A DNA stretch of 64,000 nt. Origin: Rhizobium hidalgonense (GTDB lineage Bacteria; Pseudomonadota; Alphaproteobacteria; Rhizobiales; Rhizobiaceae). Positions 42,053-50,384 of this stretch are shown in pieces. Position numbers and translations under genes: made by a program. The DNA is taken from the NCBI RefSeq assembly GCF_002914525.1, contig NZ_LODW01000082.1:248001-312000 (forward strand). The letters run 5' to 3'. Below the pieces are notes generated by a model. It did not search any database. It was not told where the DNA came from and saw only the letters and a program-made list of their open reading frames with translations. The stretch's first letter is position 1; every line of letters begins with the position of its first letter.

Positions 42053-43186
42053 GTGTCGACGAGCCACTTCCGTTTGTTTGCTGCCATGCGGCCGCTTTCT
42101 TTCGTATCAGCGGCGACTGCCGTTTTTCTGGCCTCCGTTTCGCTTGCCCAGGCCAACCCGCATATTCTCGTCGATGTGCAGACCGGCCGCGTGCTCGAGC
42201 ATGAAGAAGCCTTTCGCAAATGGTATCCGGCCTCGCTGACCAAGCTGATGACCGTCTATACCGTGTTCGATGCGATCCGCGCCGGCCAGATCAGCCTCGA
42301 TACGCCCATCGTCATGAGCAAGCGCGCCGCCGCGCAGCCGGCCGCCAAGATGTATTTCAAGCCGGGGCAGAAGCTGACGCTCGACAGCGCGCTGAAGATC
42401 CTGATGGTGAAATCGGCCAACGACATCGCCGTTGCGGTCGCCGAAGCCATCGGCGGCACGCAGGAAGGCTTCGTCACCCGGATGAACGGCGAGGCGCTGA
42501 AGCTCGGCATGACGGATTCGCATTTCGTCAATCCGAACGGCCTGCCGGGCAAGGGACAGTATACGACGGCGCGCGACCTTGCGGTGCTGACGGTGGCGCT
42601 GCGCCGCGATTTTCCGCAATATGCCGGTTATTTCGCACTTGAAGGTTTCACCAACGGCCAGCAGAACGTGCCGAGCCTCAACATGCTGATCGGCCGCTTC
42701 GCCGGCGCCGACGGCATGAAGACCGGCTTCATCTGCGCCTCGGGCTTTAATCAGATCGGTTCGGCGACACGCAACGGCCGCACCATCGTCTCTGTCGTGC
42801 TCGGCACCGACAGCCTTGCGGCGCGCGCCGATGCGACGGCGAACCTTTTGCAGAAGGGTTTCACCACCCAGTTTCCCGGCAATGACACGCTGGGTTCGCT
42901 GAAGCCCTACGGGCAGGGACAGGACCAGGTGACCGACATCTCCGCCGACATCTGCAGCGCCAAGGGCGCCAAGGTGCGCAGCGAAACGCGCGACGAGGTC
43001 GGCCGCATGCGGGTGCAGTCCCCCTATATATTGGAAATGGATCACGATCCGCGGTTCGTCTTTGCCGGGCTCATCCCCGGCCAGGATCCGCAGCCGGCGG
43101 CGCAGCCTGAAAAAATGGCAAGGGGTGATACGGCGGGAGGGATCGCCAACGTGCCGGTGCCGATGCCGCGCCCGACCTCCTTTTAA
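42053..43186 (+). CDS. D-alanyl-D-alanine carboxypeptidase (S11, DacA-like)
   Basis: This 377-residue penicillin-binding enzyme trims the terminal D-Ala of peptidoglycan stem peptides in the periplasm. It has a signal peptide (to about Ala-Gln-Ala, residue 34) and the three catalytic motifs: SLTK (Ser61/Lys64), SAN (Ser121/Asn123) and KTG (Lys223). A C-terminal domain and a Pro-rich tail follow; the usual amphipathic membrane anchor is not obvious. It starts with GTG at 42053. Confidence 0.92.
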   Translation: MSTSHFRLFAAMRPLSFVSAATAVFLASVSLAQANPHILVDVQTGRVLEHEEAFRKWYPASLTKLMTVYTVFDAIRAGQISLDTPIVMSKRAAAQPAAKMYFKPGQKLTLDSALKILMVKSANDIAVAVAEAIGGTQEGFVTRMNGEALKLGMTDSHFVNPNGLPGKGQYTTARDLAVLTVALRRDFPQYAGYFALEGFTNGQQNVPSLNMLIGRFAGADGMKTGFICASGFNQIGSATRNGRTIVSVVLGTDSLAARADATANLLQKGFTTQFPGNDTLGSLKPYGQGQDQVTDISADICSAKGAKVRSETRDEVGRMRVQSPYILEMDHDPRFVFAGLIPGQDPQPAAQPEKMARGDTAGGIANVPVPMPRPTSF

Positions 43187-43204
43187 GTTTCAAGGTTAGA
43201 TGAG

Positions 43205-44377
43205 ATGAGCGCGCTTAACGACAGGATTCCGGTCACCATCCTGACCGGCTTTCTCGGCGCCGGCAAATCGACGCTGCTCAACCGCATCCTCAAACATCCC
43301 CAGATGAAGGATGCGGCCGTCATCATCAATGAATTCGGCGATGTCGGCATCGATCATCTGCTGGTCGAAAGCTCCGGGGATTCGATTATCGAACTCTCGG
43401 ACGGCTGCTTGTGCTGCACCGTGCGCGGCGAGCTTGTCGATACGCTCGCCAACCTGATGGATGCGGTGCAGACCGGCCGCGTCAAGCCGGTGAAGCGCGT
43501 CGTCATCGAAACCACGGGCCTTGCCGACCCTGCGCCGGTGATGCAGGCGATCATGGGCAATCCGGTCATTGCCACGAATTTCGAGCTCGACGGCGTCGTC
43601 ACCGTCGTCGATGCGGTCAACGGGCTGCAGACGCTCGACAATCACGAGGAAGCGCGCAAGCAGGCGGCGGTCGCCGACCGGCTGATCGTCTCGAAAAAAT
43701 CGATGGCCGGCGCTGGAACGGATGCCTTGGAAAAGCGGTTGCGGGCGCTCAATCCGCGCGCCGCGATGATGGATGCCGACAGCAGCGAGGCGAGCAGTGC
43801 CGCGGTGCTGGTCAACGGGCTCTATGATCCCGCGACGAAGATCGCCGATGTCGGCCGCTGGCTGCAGGACGAGGACGCGCACGAGGCGCATCATCATCAC
43901 GATCATGGTGGCCATGATCATGATCACGATGATCACGGCCACCACCATCATGATCATCATGGTCATGCCCAGCAGGACGCGCACGACGTCAATCGTCACG
44001 ATGCCTCGATCCGCTCCTTCTCGATCATCGAGGCGAAGCCGATCGACCCGATGGCGCTCGACATGTTCATCGATCTCCTGCGCTCCGCCCATGGCGAGAA
44101 GCTGCTGCGAATGAAGGCGATCGTTGCCGTCTCCGACCGACCGGAACGGCCGCTGGTGCTGCATGGCGTGCAAAGCATCTTCCATCCGCCGGTGCGGCTT
44201 CCCGCCTGGCCCGATCCGCAAGACCGGCGCACGCGCATGGTGCTGATCACCAAGGATCTGCCCGAAGCCTTCGTGAAGGATCTGTTCGACGCCTTTCTCG
44301 GCAAGCCGCGCATCGACAAGCCCGATCGTGCTGCGCTCTCCGACAACCCGCTCGCCATTCCCGGTATGAAAATTTGA
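43205..44377 (+). CDS. CobW/COG0523-family GTP-dependent metallochaperone
   Basis: The 390-residue protein has a G3E P-loop (GFLGAGKST, 15-23), the CxCC metal motif (GCLCC, Cys68/70/71) and a C-terminal CobW_C domain. A His/Asp-rich loop (about 227-265) suggests zinc or nickel binding. The base-recognition motif expected as N/S-K-x-D reads SKKS (LIVSKKSMAG), lacking the Asp. It lies 18 bp after the D-Ala carboxypeptidase gene. It may be a zinc allocation factor rather than the cobaltochelatase-linked CobW. Confidence 0.88.
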   Translation: MSALNDRIPVTILTGFLGAGKSTLLNRILKHPQMKDAAVIINEFGDVGIDHLLVESSGDSIIELSDGCLCCTVRGELVDTLANLMDAVQTGRVKPVKRVVIETTGLADPAPVMQAIMGNPVIATNFELDGVVTVVDAVNGLQTLDNHEEARKQAAVADRLIVSKKSMAGAGTDALEKRLRALNPRAAMMDADSSEASSAAVLVNGLYDPATKIADVGRWLQDEDAHEAHHHHDHGGHDHDHDDHGHHHHDHHGHAQQDAHDVNRHDASIRSFSIIEAKPIDPMALDMFIDLLRSAHGEKLLRMKAIVAVSDRPERPLVLHGVQSIFHPPVRLPAWPDPQDRRTRMVLITKDLPEAFVKDLFDAFLGKPRIDKPDRAALSDNPLAIPGMKI

Positions 44378-44436
44378 TGCATGTCGCCCGGAAGTGTGTA
44401 GCGGTTCCGGGATAACGACATGCATAAAACAAAGCG
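44377..44436. repeat. Dispersed palindromic intergenic repeat, copy 2
   Basis: Perfect outer arms ATGCATGTCG (44377-44386) and CGACATGCAT (44416-44425) enclose inner arms CCCGGAA/TTCCGGG. TAAAACAAAGCGC follows. It lies between two convergent genes and could act as a bidirectional hairpin terminator. It is the best-preserved copy in the window. Confidence 0.85.
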
Positions 44437-44438
44437 CA

Positions 44439-44663
44439 TCAGCCCTTGCGGATCAGGAAGCGGTGGCCGTCTTCGGTCTTTTCGGCCTCGACCAGTTCGT
44501 GGCCGTCCTCATTGCAGAAATGCGGCATGTCGATCACAGCCAGCGGATCGGTGGTGTCGACGCGGATGAGGGTGCCGCTTGCCATGGCGGCGAGCTTCTT
44601 GCGCGTCTTGATCACGGGGAATGGGCATTTCAGGCCGCGAAGGTCGTAAAGAACGGGGCTCAA
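44439..44663 (-). CDS. TusA/SirA-like sulfur-carrier protein
   Basis: This 74-residue protein has the family fold and its active-site motif LKCPFP (Cys13). It also contains TTDPLAVIDMPHFCNEDGH and a basic end. TusA-like proteins pass persulfide sulfur in tRNA modification, cofactor or sulfur metabolism. It follows the L,D-transpeptidase gene by 5 bp. Confidence 0.88.
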   Translation of the reverse strand: MSPVLYDLRGLKCPFPVIKTRKKLAAMASGTLIRVDTTDPLAVIDMPHFCNEDGHELVEAEKTEDGHRFLIRKG

Positions 44664-44668
44664 GCCGT

Positions 44669-45916
44669 TCAGTTCCGCGCCCAGAATTTCCAGAACGGCT
44701 TCTTTGCCGCGGCTTCCGCCGTTTCCTGCGGTTCGGGCGCCGTGAAGGCCAGCGGGTTCTGCGTCGGGACCGGCACGACCGCCGGTGTCGCGGCAGCGAT
44801 TGCGGTTGCCTGCGGCTGGGCGGAGATTGCCTGCGGCCCGGCAGGCGGTGCCGGCGTGGCGCCTGTCGCGGTCTTGGCGGCGATGCCCTGCGCGGTGCGC
44901 TTGGCCATCAGGTCTTCGAGTTCGGCGACCTTGACCATGCGCCCGGCTTCCAGCGAGGTGCCGGTCGGGGCATAAGCCAGTTCGCGGCCCTTGCGCGTCT
45001 TGGCGACAACGGCCTTGCGCTCGGCTTCGGACGGGTCGTACCAGGCCATGCCGTCGAATTTGCCCATCGCCTTGGCATAGTCGGCATCATAGGTCTTGCC
45101 GTAGTTGGCAAGGGCTGCCGTCAGCGCCGGCGGCGTCGACATGGCAGGGCATTTGCCGGCGGCATTGAAGGCGCCGCCATCGGTTGCCTGCTGGTTGAAG
45201 ACGTATTTCTTTTCGCAGACGTTCACCTCGGGCGGGCGTTTCGTCACTTCGAAATTGTCGTAGCCGACCTTCAGCATCTTCCAGAAATCGTAGCTGGAGT
45301 CGAGGCGATGCTTGACCATGTTTTCCGCCGTCATGCGGAAGGGGAAGGCTTGCAGCTGCACCGTCGCCTGGCCGCCCTTGAAGGCGTCGCGGGCAAAAGC
45401 GTAGATCTCCAGCACCTGCTGGTCGGTCATCGAATAGCAGCCGGAGGAAGAGCAGGCGCCATGGATCATCAGATCCGAGCCGGTGCGGCCGTTGGCCGCG
45501 TCGTAGCGGTTCGGGAAGCCGGTGTTGATTGCCAGATAATATTTGGAATTGGGGTTCAGGTTGGCGCGTGTCAGGTCGTAAAAACCTTCCGGCGCCTGCC
45601 GGTCGCCGGTCTTGACCTTCGGGCCGAGACGGCCGGACCAGGCGCAGATCTTGTAATCGGCGATCTTGTCGAAACGGTTGTCGGTCTTCGCCTTCCAGAT
45701 TTCCATGGCACCTTCTTCCTTGAAGATGCGGATCATGATCGGCGAATTGCGGTCCATGCCCTTGGCGGCCATGGCGGTGAGGATATGAGAGGGAAGCGGC
45801 TGCTCGACCTTGTTCTTGACCTTGGAGAGGTCGACCTGCGCGGTTTCCAACGCGTCATTGCAGCCGGTCAGAGCCAGCGCCATGAGGGAAACATAGGCAA
45901 AATGACGTATGCGCAT
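44669..45916 (-). CDS. L,D-transpeptidase lipoprotein (YafK-like)
   Basis: The 415-residue product has a lipoprotein signal with lipobox LTGC (ATG 45916), so it is membrane-anchored in the periplasm. The YkuD-type catalytic motif HGACSSSGCYSM holds the active-site Cys. A long Pro/Ala-rich C-terminal tail ends WKFWARN. Such enzymes cross-link peptidoglycan or attach proteins to it. An upstream ATG at 45970 would destroy the lipoprotein signal. Confidence 0.88.
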   Translation of the reverse strand: MRIRHFAYVSLMALALTGCNDALETAQVDLSKVKNKVEQPLPSHILTAMAAKGMDRNSPIMIRIFKEEGAMEIWKAKTDNRFDKIADYKICAWSGRLGPKVKTGDRQAPEGFYDLTRANLNPNSKYYLAINTGFPNRYDAANGRTGSDLMIHGACSSSGCYSMTDQQVLEIYAFARDAFKGGQATVQLQAFPFRMTAENMVKHRLDSSYDFWKMLKVGYDNFEVTKRPPEVNVCEKKYVFNQQATDGGAFNAAGKCPAMSTPPALTAALANYGKTYDADYAKAMGKFDGMAWYDPSEAERKAVVAKTRKGRELAYAPTGTSLEAGRMVKVAELEDLMAKRTAQGIAAKTATGATPAPPAGPQAISAQPQATAIAAATPAVVPVPTQNPLAFTAPEPQETAEAAAKKPFWKFWARN

Positions 45917-46204
45917 CCAAACTAGCCCATAAAGATTGTGCGACCCGGTCCGCCTATGGAGTTCGGGCATTGGAAGGAATCATAGGCGGTTTATACTTTA
46001 CAAAAGCTTACCAGCCTATGACCTGCCCTGAACATCCCCGCAAGCGCGAAAGTTACAGATAACATCAATGTGGCCAAGATTTGGCCCCAATCGATGAAAG
46101 CCGCTCTTCTCCAGAGCATGATGCAGAAAAGTGTCAGCGGTTTTCGGGCGACATTAGGCCGCTGGACTCGGCTCGGCGTCTTGGAGATTGGCCCGCCCGC
46201 AGGT
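45917..46204. other. Intergenic region with a degraded palindromic repeat (copy 3)
   Basis: About 290 bp between two minus-strand genes. A degraded copy of the dispersed repeat (GCATGATGC, GAAAAGTGTCAGCGGTTTTC, GCGACAT) occupies about 46113-46156. A 42-codon hydrophobic frame crosses the repeat but has no clear ribosome-binding site and is not called. Confidence 0.55.
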
Positions 46205-47104
46205 CTAAGCCATCGTCGGGTGTTTAATCGCTTGACGCATCTCCTTGACATGCCGCGCCGGCGGCGCGCCAAATTGCCGAAGATACTCGCGGCTGAATTG
46301 GGAGGCGCTCTCGTATCCAACCGCGAACGCCGCGTCCGACGCGCTATGGCCGCCCGCTAGCAAAAGTTGGCGGGCTTCCTGCAATCTGAGCTGCTTTTGA
46401 TACTGAAGAGGACTGAAGCCAGTGATCGCCAGGAAATGGCGATGCAAGCTTGCGCGGCTCATCCCGCTGGCATCGCAAAGGGCCTCGATGCGAAGGTGCT
46501 GGTCGGGGTGATCCCTAATCCACGCGATGGCGCGCCGGACGCGGTCCAAGGCGCCTTCAGGCCGTGCGATCTGACGCAGCAATCGCCCCTGGGGACCTTG
46601 TAGCAACCGGTAGAGTAGCTCGCGCTCGATCATCGGGCTGAGAATGGGAATGTCCGCCGGGTTATCGAGCAACGACAGCAACCTGAGCAATGTATCGCGA
46701 AGCGGAGCGATCATCGGATTGACCGCGACGCCCATGCCTTTCTGATCGCTCTCGCGTATAGGGGGCATGGTCGCAGCCAACTCGGCCAGCAGCGCCGGCT
46801 CCAGGACGAGTGAGACCGCGACATAGGAGCGGCCTTTGCCGGCATCCAGGATTTGCCCAATCAGCGGCAGGTCGAGAGCGCTGATGAAATACTGCGCGCT
46901 GTCGTAACTCAGAAGGGTGTCGCCGATTGCAACGCGCTTAGACCCTTGCAGGATGAAACAGATCATTGAGCGATAAAGGCAAGGCACGTTGACCGGAGAA
47001 TCTTGTCCTACGAACATGTCGAGGCGGGGGATCGGTGTGTCCGTCAAGCCTGTCGCGGCATGACGCAAAACAATGTCCAGATGCGGTGCGAGATCGTCTG
47101 TCAT
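46205..47104 (-). CDS. AraC-family regulator 1
   Basis: The 299-residue protein has an AraC_N-type cupin-like sensor domain (about 20-170) and two C-terminal helix-turn-helix motifs (LRIEALCDASGMSRASLHRH and SDAAFAVGYESASQFSREYL). It diverges from an SDR gene. It is related to the regulator at 48782-49699. YqhC-type regulators of this group often control aldehyde- or quinone-detoxifying enzymes. Confidence 0.9.
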   Translation of the reverse strand: MTDDLAPHLDIVLRHAATGLTDTPIPRLDMFVGQDSPVNVPCLYRSMICFILQGSKRVAIGDTLLSYDSAQYFISALDLPLIGQILDAGKGRSYVAVSLVLEPALLAELAATMPPIRESDQKGMGVAVNPMIAPLRDTLLRLLSLLDNPADIPILSPMIERELLYRLLQGPQGRLLRQIARPEGALDRVRRAIAWIRDHPDQHLRIEALCDASGMSRASLHRHFLAITGFSPLQYQKQLRLQEARQLLLAGGHSASDAAFAVGYESASQFSREYLRQFGAPPARHVKEMRQAIKHPTMA

Positions 47105-47150
47105 TTCTTCAGTGTGCCACCGCTCTGCAGAAAAGCAAAGGCGTTGAGAC

Positions 47151-47161
47151 GATCAGGCAAG
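47151..47161 (+). promoter_or_regulatory. Candidate AraC operator, copy 1
   Basis: GATCAGGCAAG begins 47 bp upstream of the AraC regulator 1 start codon, in the divergent gap with the SDR gene. An identical 11-mer lies at the same distance from AraC regulator 2. Confidence 0.55.
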
Positions 47162-47258
47162 AACTTGAGCCGATCGGGCGGGTTCCCAACCCAGCATTAG
47201 CCTATCTTGGATCCGAACACAGCGCGCCTCAGGGCGCTACGATCCGAGAAAGGCATCC

Positions 47259-48017
47259 ATGACCCACCCAATCGCACTTATCACCGGCGCAAGCCGCGGC
47301 CTTGGCCGTAACATGGCGCTTCAGCTGGCCAAACGAGAGGTTCACATTATCGGCACCTACCGTACTGGCGAGGTCGAGGCCAACGCCTTGCGTCAGGAAA
47401 TCGAAGCGCTGGGCGGGAAGGCCTCGATGCTGGCGCTCGATGTGACCGATACGGCGAGCTTCGCGGCATTCGCAGGCGCCGTTGCCGAGACGCTCAAGGC
47501 GGATTTCCACCGAGATCGTTTCGACTATCTCGTCAATAACGCTGGCAACGGCCTGTTCTCGAACTTTGTCGATGCGACCGAGGAGCAGTTTGCTTCCTTG
47601 GTTTCTACCCATCTCCAGGGGCCAATTTTCCTGACCCAGAAGCTCCTGCCGCTGATCGCGGATGGCGGGCGCATCCTGAACGTGTCCTCTGGCTTCGTGC
47701 GCTTCACCTTGCCGGGGTACAGCCTCTACGCGGCTATGAAGGCGGCGGTTGAAGTGCTTTCGCGTTATCTGGCTGTGGAGTTGGGTGAACGCAGGATTCG
47801 CGTCAACGCCATCGCGCCGGGCGCCATCGCAACCGATTTTGGCGGCGGCGCAGTGCGCGATAATGAGGGCGTGAACGCGTATGTGGCGCAGGGCATCGCG
47901 CTTGGCCGCGTTGGGCTGCCCGACGATGTCGGCGGTGCCGTCGCCGCCATCCTGTCCGACGATATGGGTTGGGCCAATGGCACTACGTTCGACATTTCGG
48001 GAGGACAATTGCTTTAG
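47259..48017 (+). CDS. Short-chain dehydrogenase/reductase
   Basis: The 252-residue NAD(P)-dependent oxidoreductase has the cofactor loop GASRGLGRN (10-18), NNAGNG, the catalytic YSLYAAMK (Tyr-x3-Lys), and the C-terminal ISGG. It faces AraC regulator 1 and is 36 bp upstream of a GST gene, forming a likely inducible detoxification pair. Confidence 0.92.
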   Translation: MTHPIALITGASRGLGRNMALQLAKREVHIIGTYRTGEVEANALRQEIEALGGKASMLALDVTDTASFAAFAGAVAETLKADFHRDRFDYLVNNAGNGLFSNFVDATEEQFASLVSTHLQGPIFLTQKLLPLIADGGRILNVSSGFVRFTLPGYSLYAAMKAAVEVLSRYLAVELGERRIRVNAIAPGAIATDFGGGAVRDNEGVNAYVAQGIALGRVGLPDDVGGAVAAILSDDMGWANGTTFDISGGQLL

Positions 48018-48053
48018 ACCAGGCAAGCTCTCCCCAGATATCGAAAGGCCATC

Positions 48054-48722
48054 ATGACGACCAGCAAGCTCACCCTCATCAGCCATCCGCTATGCCCCTT
48101 CGTTCAGCGCGCGGCCATTGTTCTCCTGGAGAAAAACGTCACCTTCGAAAGGATCAACGTCGATCTCGCTGACAAACCGGACTGGTTTCTGGCGCTTTCA
48201 CCGACAGGCAAGGTGCCGCTGCTGAAGGTGGAGCGGGCAGGCGACAGGGACGCAACTCTGTTCGAAAGCATGGCGATCTGCGAATATCTCGAAGAGACGC
48301 AGGGCGGCGGCAAGCTCTACGCCGAGGATGCGCTGTCGCGCGCGCAGCAGCGCGCGTGGATCGAATATGGCACGGCGACCCTCGCCGAGGCCTGGCAATT
48401 CCTTAACGCTAAGGATCGCACGACCTCAGACGCCAAACGTGCCGCCTTTCGGGACAAGCTACAGCGACTGGAGTCAGTAATCGCAGCAGAACCCTATTTC
48501 AGCGGAACTGCCTTTAGCATGGTCGATGCCGTATACGCGCCTCTCTTCCGCTATTTCGACATTATTGACGCTGCAGTATCGCAGTCGATCTTCGAGGACC
48601 TTCCGCGCGTCACGGCGTGGCGAGCGGCACTGGCGGGACGACAAAGCGTCGTTGCCGCGGTGGGAGGAGATTATGCCGAGCGATTCCGGCGGTACCTCAA
48701 TCTGCATGGTAACGAGCTGTGA
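48054..48722 (+). CDS. Glutathione S-transferase
   Basis: The 222-residue protein has an N-terminal thioredoxin-like domain with a cysteine active-site motif HPLCPFVQR (Cys14), as in omega/dehydroascorbate-reductase-like GSTs. The cis-Pro segment is GKVPLLKVE, with a helical C-terminal domain. It follows the SDR gene in the same unit. It probably conjugates or reduces electrophiles that induce the AraC regulators. Confidence 0.9.
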   Translation: MTTSKLTLISHPLCPFVQRAAIVLLEKNVTFERINVDLADKPDWFLALSPTGKVPLLKVERAGDRDATLFESMAICEYLEETQGGGKLYAEDALSRAQQRAWIEYGTATLAEAWQFLNAKDRTTSDAKRAAFRDKLQRLESVIAAEPYFSGTAFSMVDAVYAPLFRYFDIIDAAVSQSIFEDLPRVTAWRAALAGRQSVVAAVGGDYAERFRRYLNLHGNEL

Positions 48723-48781
48723 AGAAGTCCATTTACGAGCGAGCGTCGTCGTAGCCGTGGGTTGAGACTACGCTCGCCATT

Positions 48782-49699
48782 TCAATCAACATCTGGTCGA
48801 GCACCAAGCGCTCTTGGCCGGTTGATTCCCCCCAAGCCCGCCTTCGCTCTCCCGGTGTCTTGACCCGGCGGCGCTCCGAAGAGACGCTTGTACTCACGGC
48901 TGAACTGCGAAGCGCTTTCATAGCCGACCGCGAAACCCGCCTCGGCTGCACTCGACTGGTTCGCGATCATGCGACGGCGGGCCTCGTGGAGCCGGATATA
49001 CTTCTGATACTGAAGCGGGCTGACGGCGGCGACGGCTTTAAAGCGGTCGTAAAAGACGGATACGCTCATGCCCGCGAGCGCAGCGACCGCCTTGAAATTG
49101 AGGCGCTCGGTGTAGTGGTCGCGGATCCAGGCCATGGCCTTTCGGATGTGCATCAGGCGGGAGTCAGATCCGGCAATCTGGCGGAGCAGGCCGCCATGCG
49201 GTCCCATCAGCAGCCGAAACATGAGCTCGTGTTCCAGGGACTGAGCCATGACGGGGATTTCGGTTGGGCGCTCGAGTAACTCCAACAGTCTTCCCCAGGC
49301 GCCCAGAAGCGACGCGCTCGCGGTGCTAACCCCGTATCCCGATTCAATCGGCGGCTCTGGCATCGCTGCCATCTCAAGGACGAGGTCGGACAGCAGTGCC
49401 GGGTCCAGAAATAGACCGACCGCGACAAATGGTCTATCTTGCGAAGCCTCGCAGACCTGCCCCAACGCGGCGATCTCGGCCGCGACAATCATGCTTTGAC
49501 CGGGTCCGTACTCGAACCTCTTGTCGCCGATAAACATGCGCTGAGTGCCCTGTATTACCAGGGACGCCGCGGGATCGTAGATCAGCGGGTCGATCTCGGT
49601 CGTATGGTCGAGGGTGTAAGCGAACAGCCGCGGCAATTTAAGACTCGGACGGCCGGCGTGGCGCATCGCGATGGCGCGCATTTTTTCGAGTTCGCTCAT
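48782..49699 (-). CDS. AraC-family regulator 2
   Basis: This 305-residue AraC_N-type regulator shares layout and motifs with regulator 1: WIRDHYTERLNFKAVAALAG and AEAGFAVGYESASQFSREYK are the two HTH units. It diverges from the epoxide-hydrolase-like gene at 49856. The 3' end converges on the GST gene. The pair probably arose by duplication. Confidence 0.9.
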   Translation of the reverse strand: MSELEKMRAIAMRHAGRPSLKLPRLFAYTLDHTTEIDPLIYDPAASLVIQGTQRMFIGDKRFEYGPGQSMIVAAEIAALGQVCEASQDRPFVAVGLFLDPALLSDLVLEMAAMPEPPIESGYGVSTASASLLGAWGRLLELLERPTEIPVMAQSLEHELMFRLLMGPHGGLLRQIAGSDSRLMHIRKAMAWIRDHYTERLNFKAVAALAGMSVSVFYDRFKAVAAVSPLQYQKYIRLHEARRRMIANQSSAAEAGFAVGYESASQFSREYKRLFGAPPGQDTGRAKAGLGGINRPRALGARPDVD

Positions 49700-49745
49700 T
49701 GAGCCATCCTAAACCGATTGCCCAGTTCTATCGAACATTTCGGAA

Positions 49746-49756
49746 GATCAGGCAAG
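49746..49756 (+). promoter_or_regulatory. Candidate AraC operator, copy 2
   Basis: GATCAGGCAAG begins 47 bp upstream of AraC regulator 2, exactly as for copy 1 at 47151. The surrounding bases differ, which argues for selection on the motif. Confidence 0.55.
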
Positions 49757-49855
49757 GGTGATGGAAGTTTCGGCATCGTGGCCTTGGGGTTCAAATCTTA
49801 CTATCGGGCCAAGACAGAGGCCATCGGGGCTTCTGATGGTCCAGGAGAAACTGCC

Positions 49856-50242
49856 ATGCCCACCCCAATCGAAACTGTATCGGCTTTTTGCGCCACGTTC
49901 GTTGAAGACGGCGGAAGACCAGCCGTCCGGCGCTGGTTCACACCCACTACGCGCTGGGTCAACGAAGGCATTTCAGTCACGACCGGCGCCGACGAGGCCA
50001 TTGCAATGATCGATGGACTGGAGACGTCGATGGGCATCTCCACGGTCCATATCGACATGCTTGCGATCGCCACTGACGGGACTCGCGTTCTCACCGAAAG
50101 GCTCGACCGGTTCGAGCGTGCTGACGGCAGCGAAATCGGACGCGTGATGATCATGGGCATTTTCGAACTCGAGGGCGACAAGATTGTCGAGTGGCGGGAC
50201 TATTTCGACGTTACCGCCGTCCAGAAGTTCTCTGCCGGCTGA
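49856..50242 (+). CDS. Limonene-1,2-epoxide hydrolase-like/SnoaL-fold protein
   Basis: The 128-residue protein has the NTF2-like cone fold. Segments TERLDRFE and VEWRDYFD place Arg and two Asp as in the catalytic Asp-Arg-Asp triad of limonene-epoxide hydrolase. It may hydrolyse an epoxide. It faces AraC regulator 2. ATG 49856 is preceded by AGGAG. Confidence 0.82.
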   Translation: MPTPIETVSAFCATFVEDGGRPAVRRWFTPTTRWVNEGISVTTGADEAIAMIDGLETSMGISTVHIDMLAIATDGTRVLTERLDRFERADGSEIGRVMIMGIFELEGDKIVEWRDYFDVTAVQKFSAG

Positions 50243-50340
50243 GACGCCGGCTTGCGAAAGATGGGGCTGGGCGCGGAGATTATTGTGTCCGCACTCAGCA
50301 CGCCCACCCGCCGGGTGATCGACCTGCGGAACCCGCGCGA

Positions 50341-50382
50341 CAGGATTCAGGTTTTAGGCCGATCCGGCCTAAAACCATCCTG
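50341..50382 (-). terminator. Two-level hairpin after accA
   Basis: Inner arms GGTTTTAGGCC/GGCCTAAAACC with a 5-nt loop sit inside outer arms CAGGAT/ATCCTG. It begins 2 bp after the accA stop. There is no T run, so termination is not assured; it may be a repeat or an mRNA-stabilising hairpin. Confidence 0.55.
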
Positions 50383-50384
50383 TT

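Noticed and set aside
45991..46160. Short hydrophobic 42-codon peptide gene
   Set aside because: Its start lies within the degraded palindromic repeat and it has no ribosome-binding site, so coding is not supported.
49700..49855. A longer start (49718) for the epoxide-hydrolase-like gene
   Set aside because: It would cross the divergent promoter and add 46 residues unlike the family; ATG 49856 has a good ribosome-binding site.
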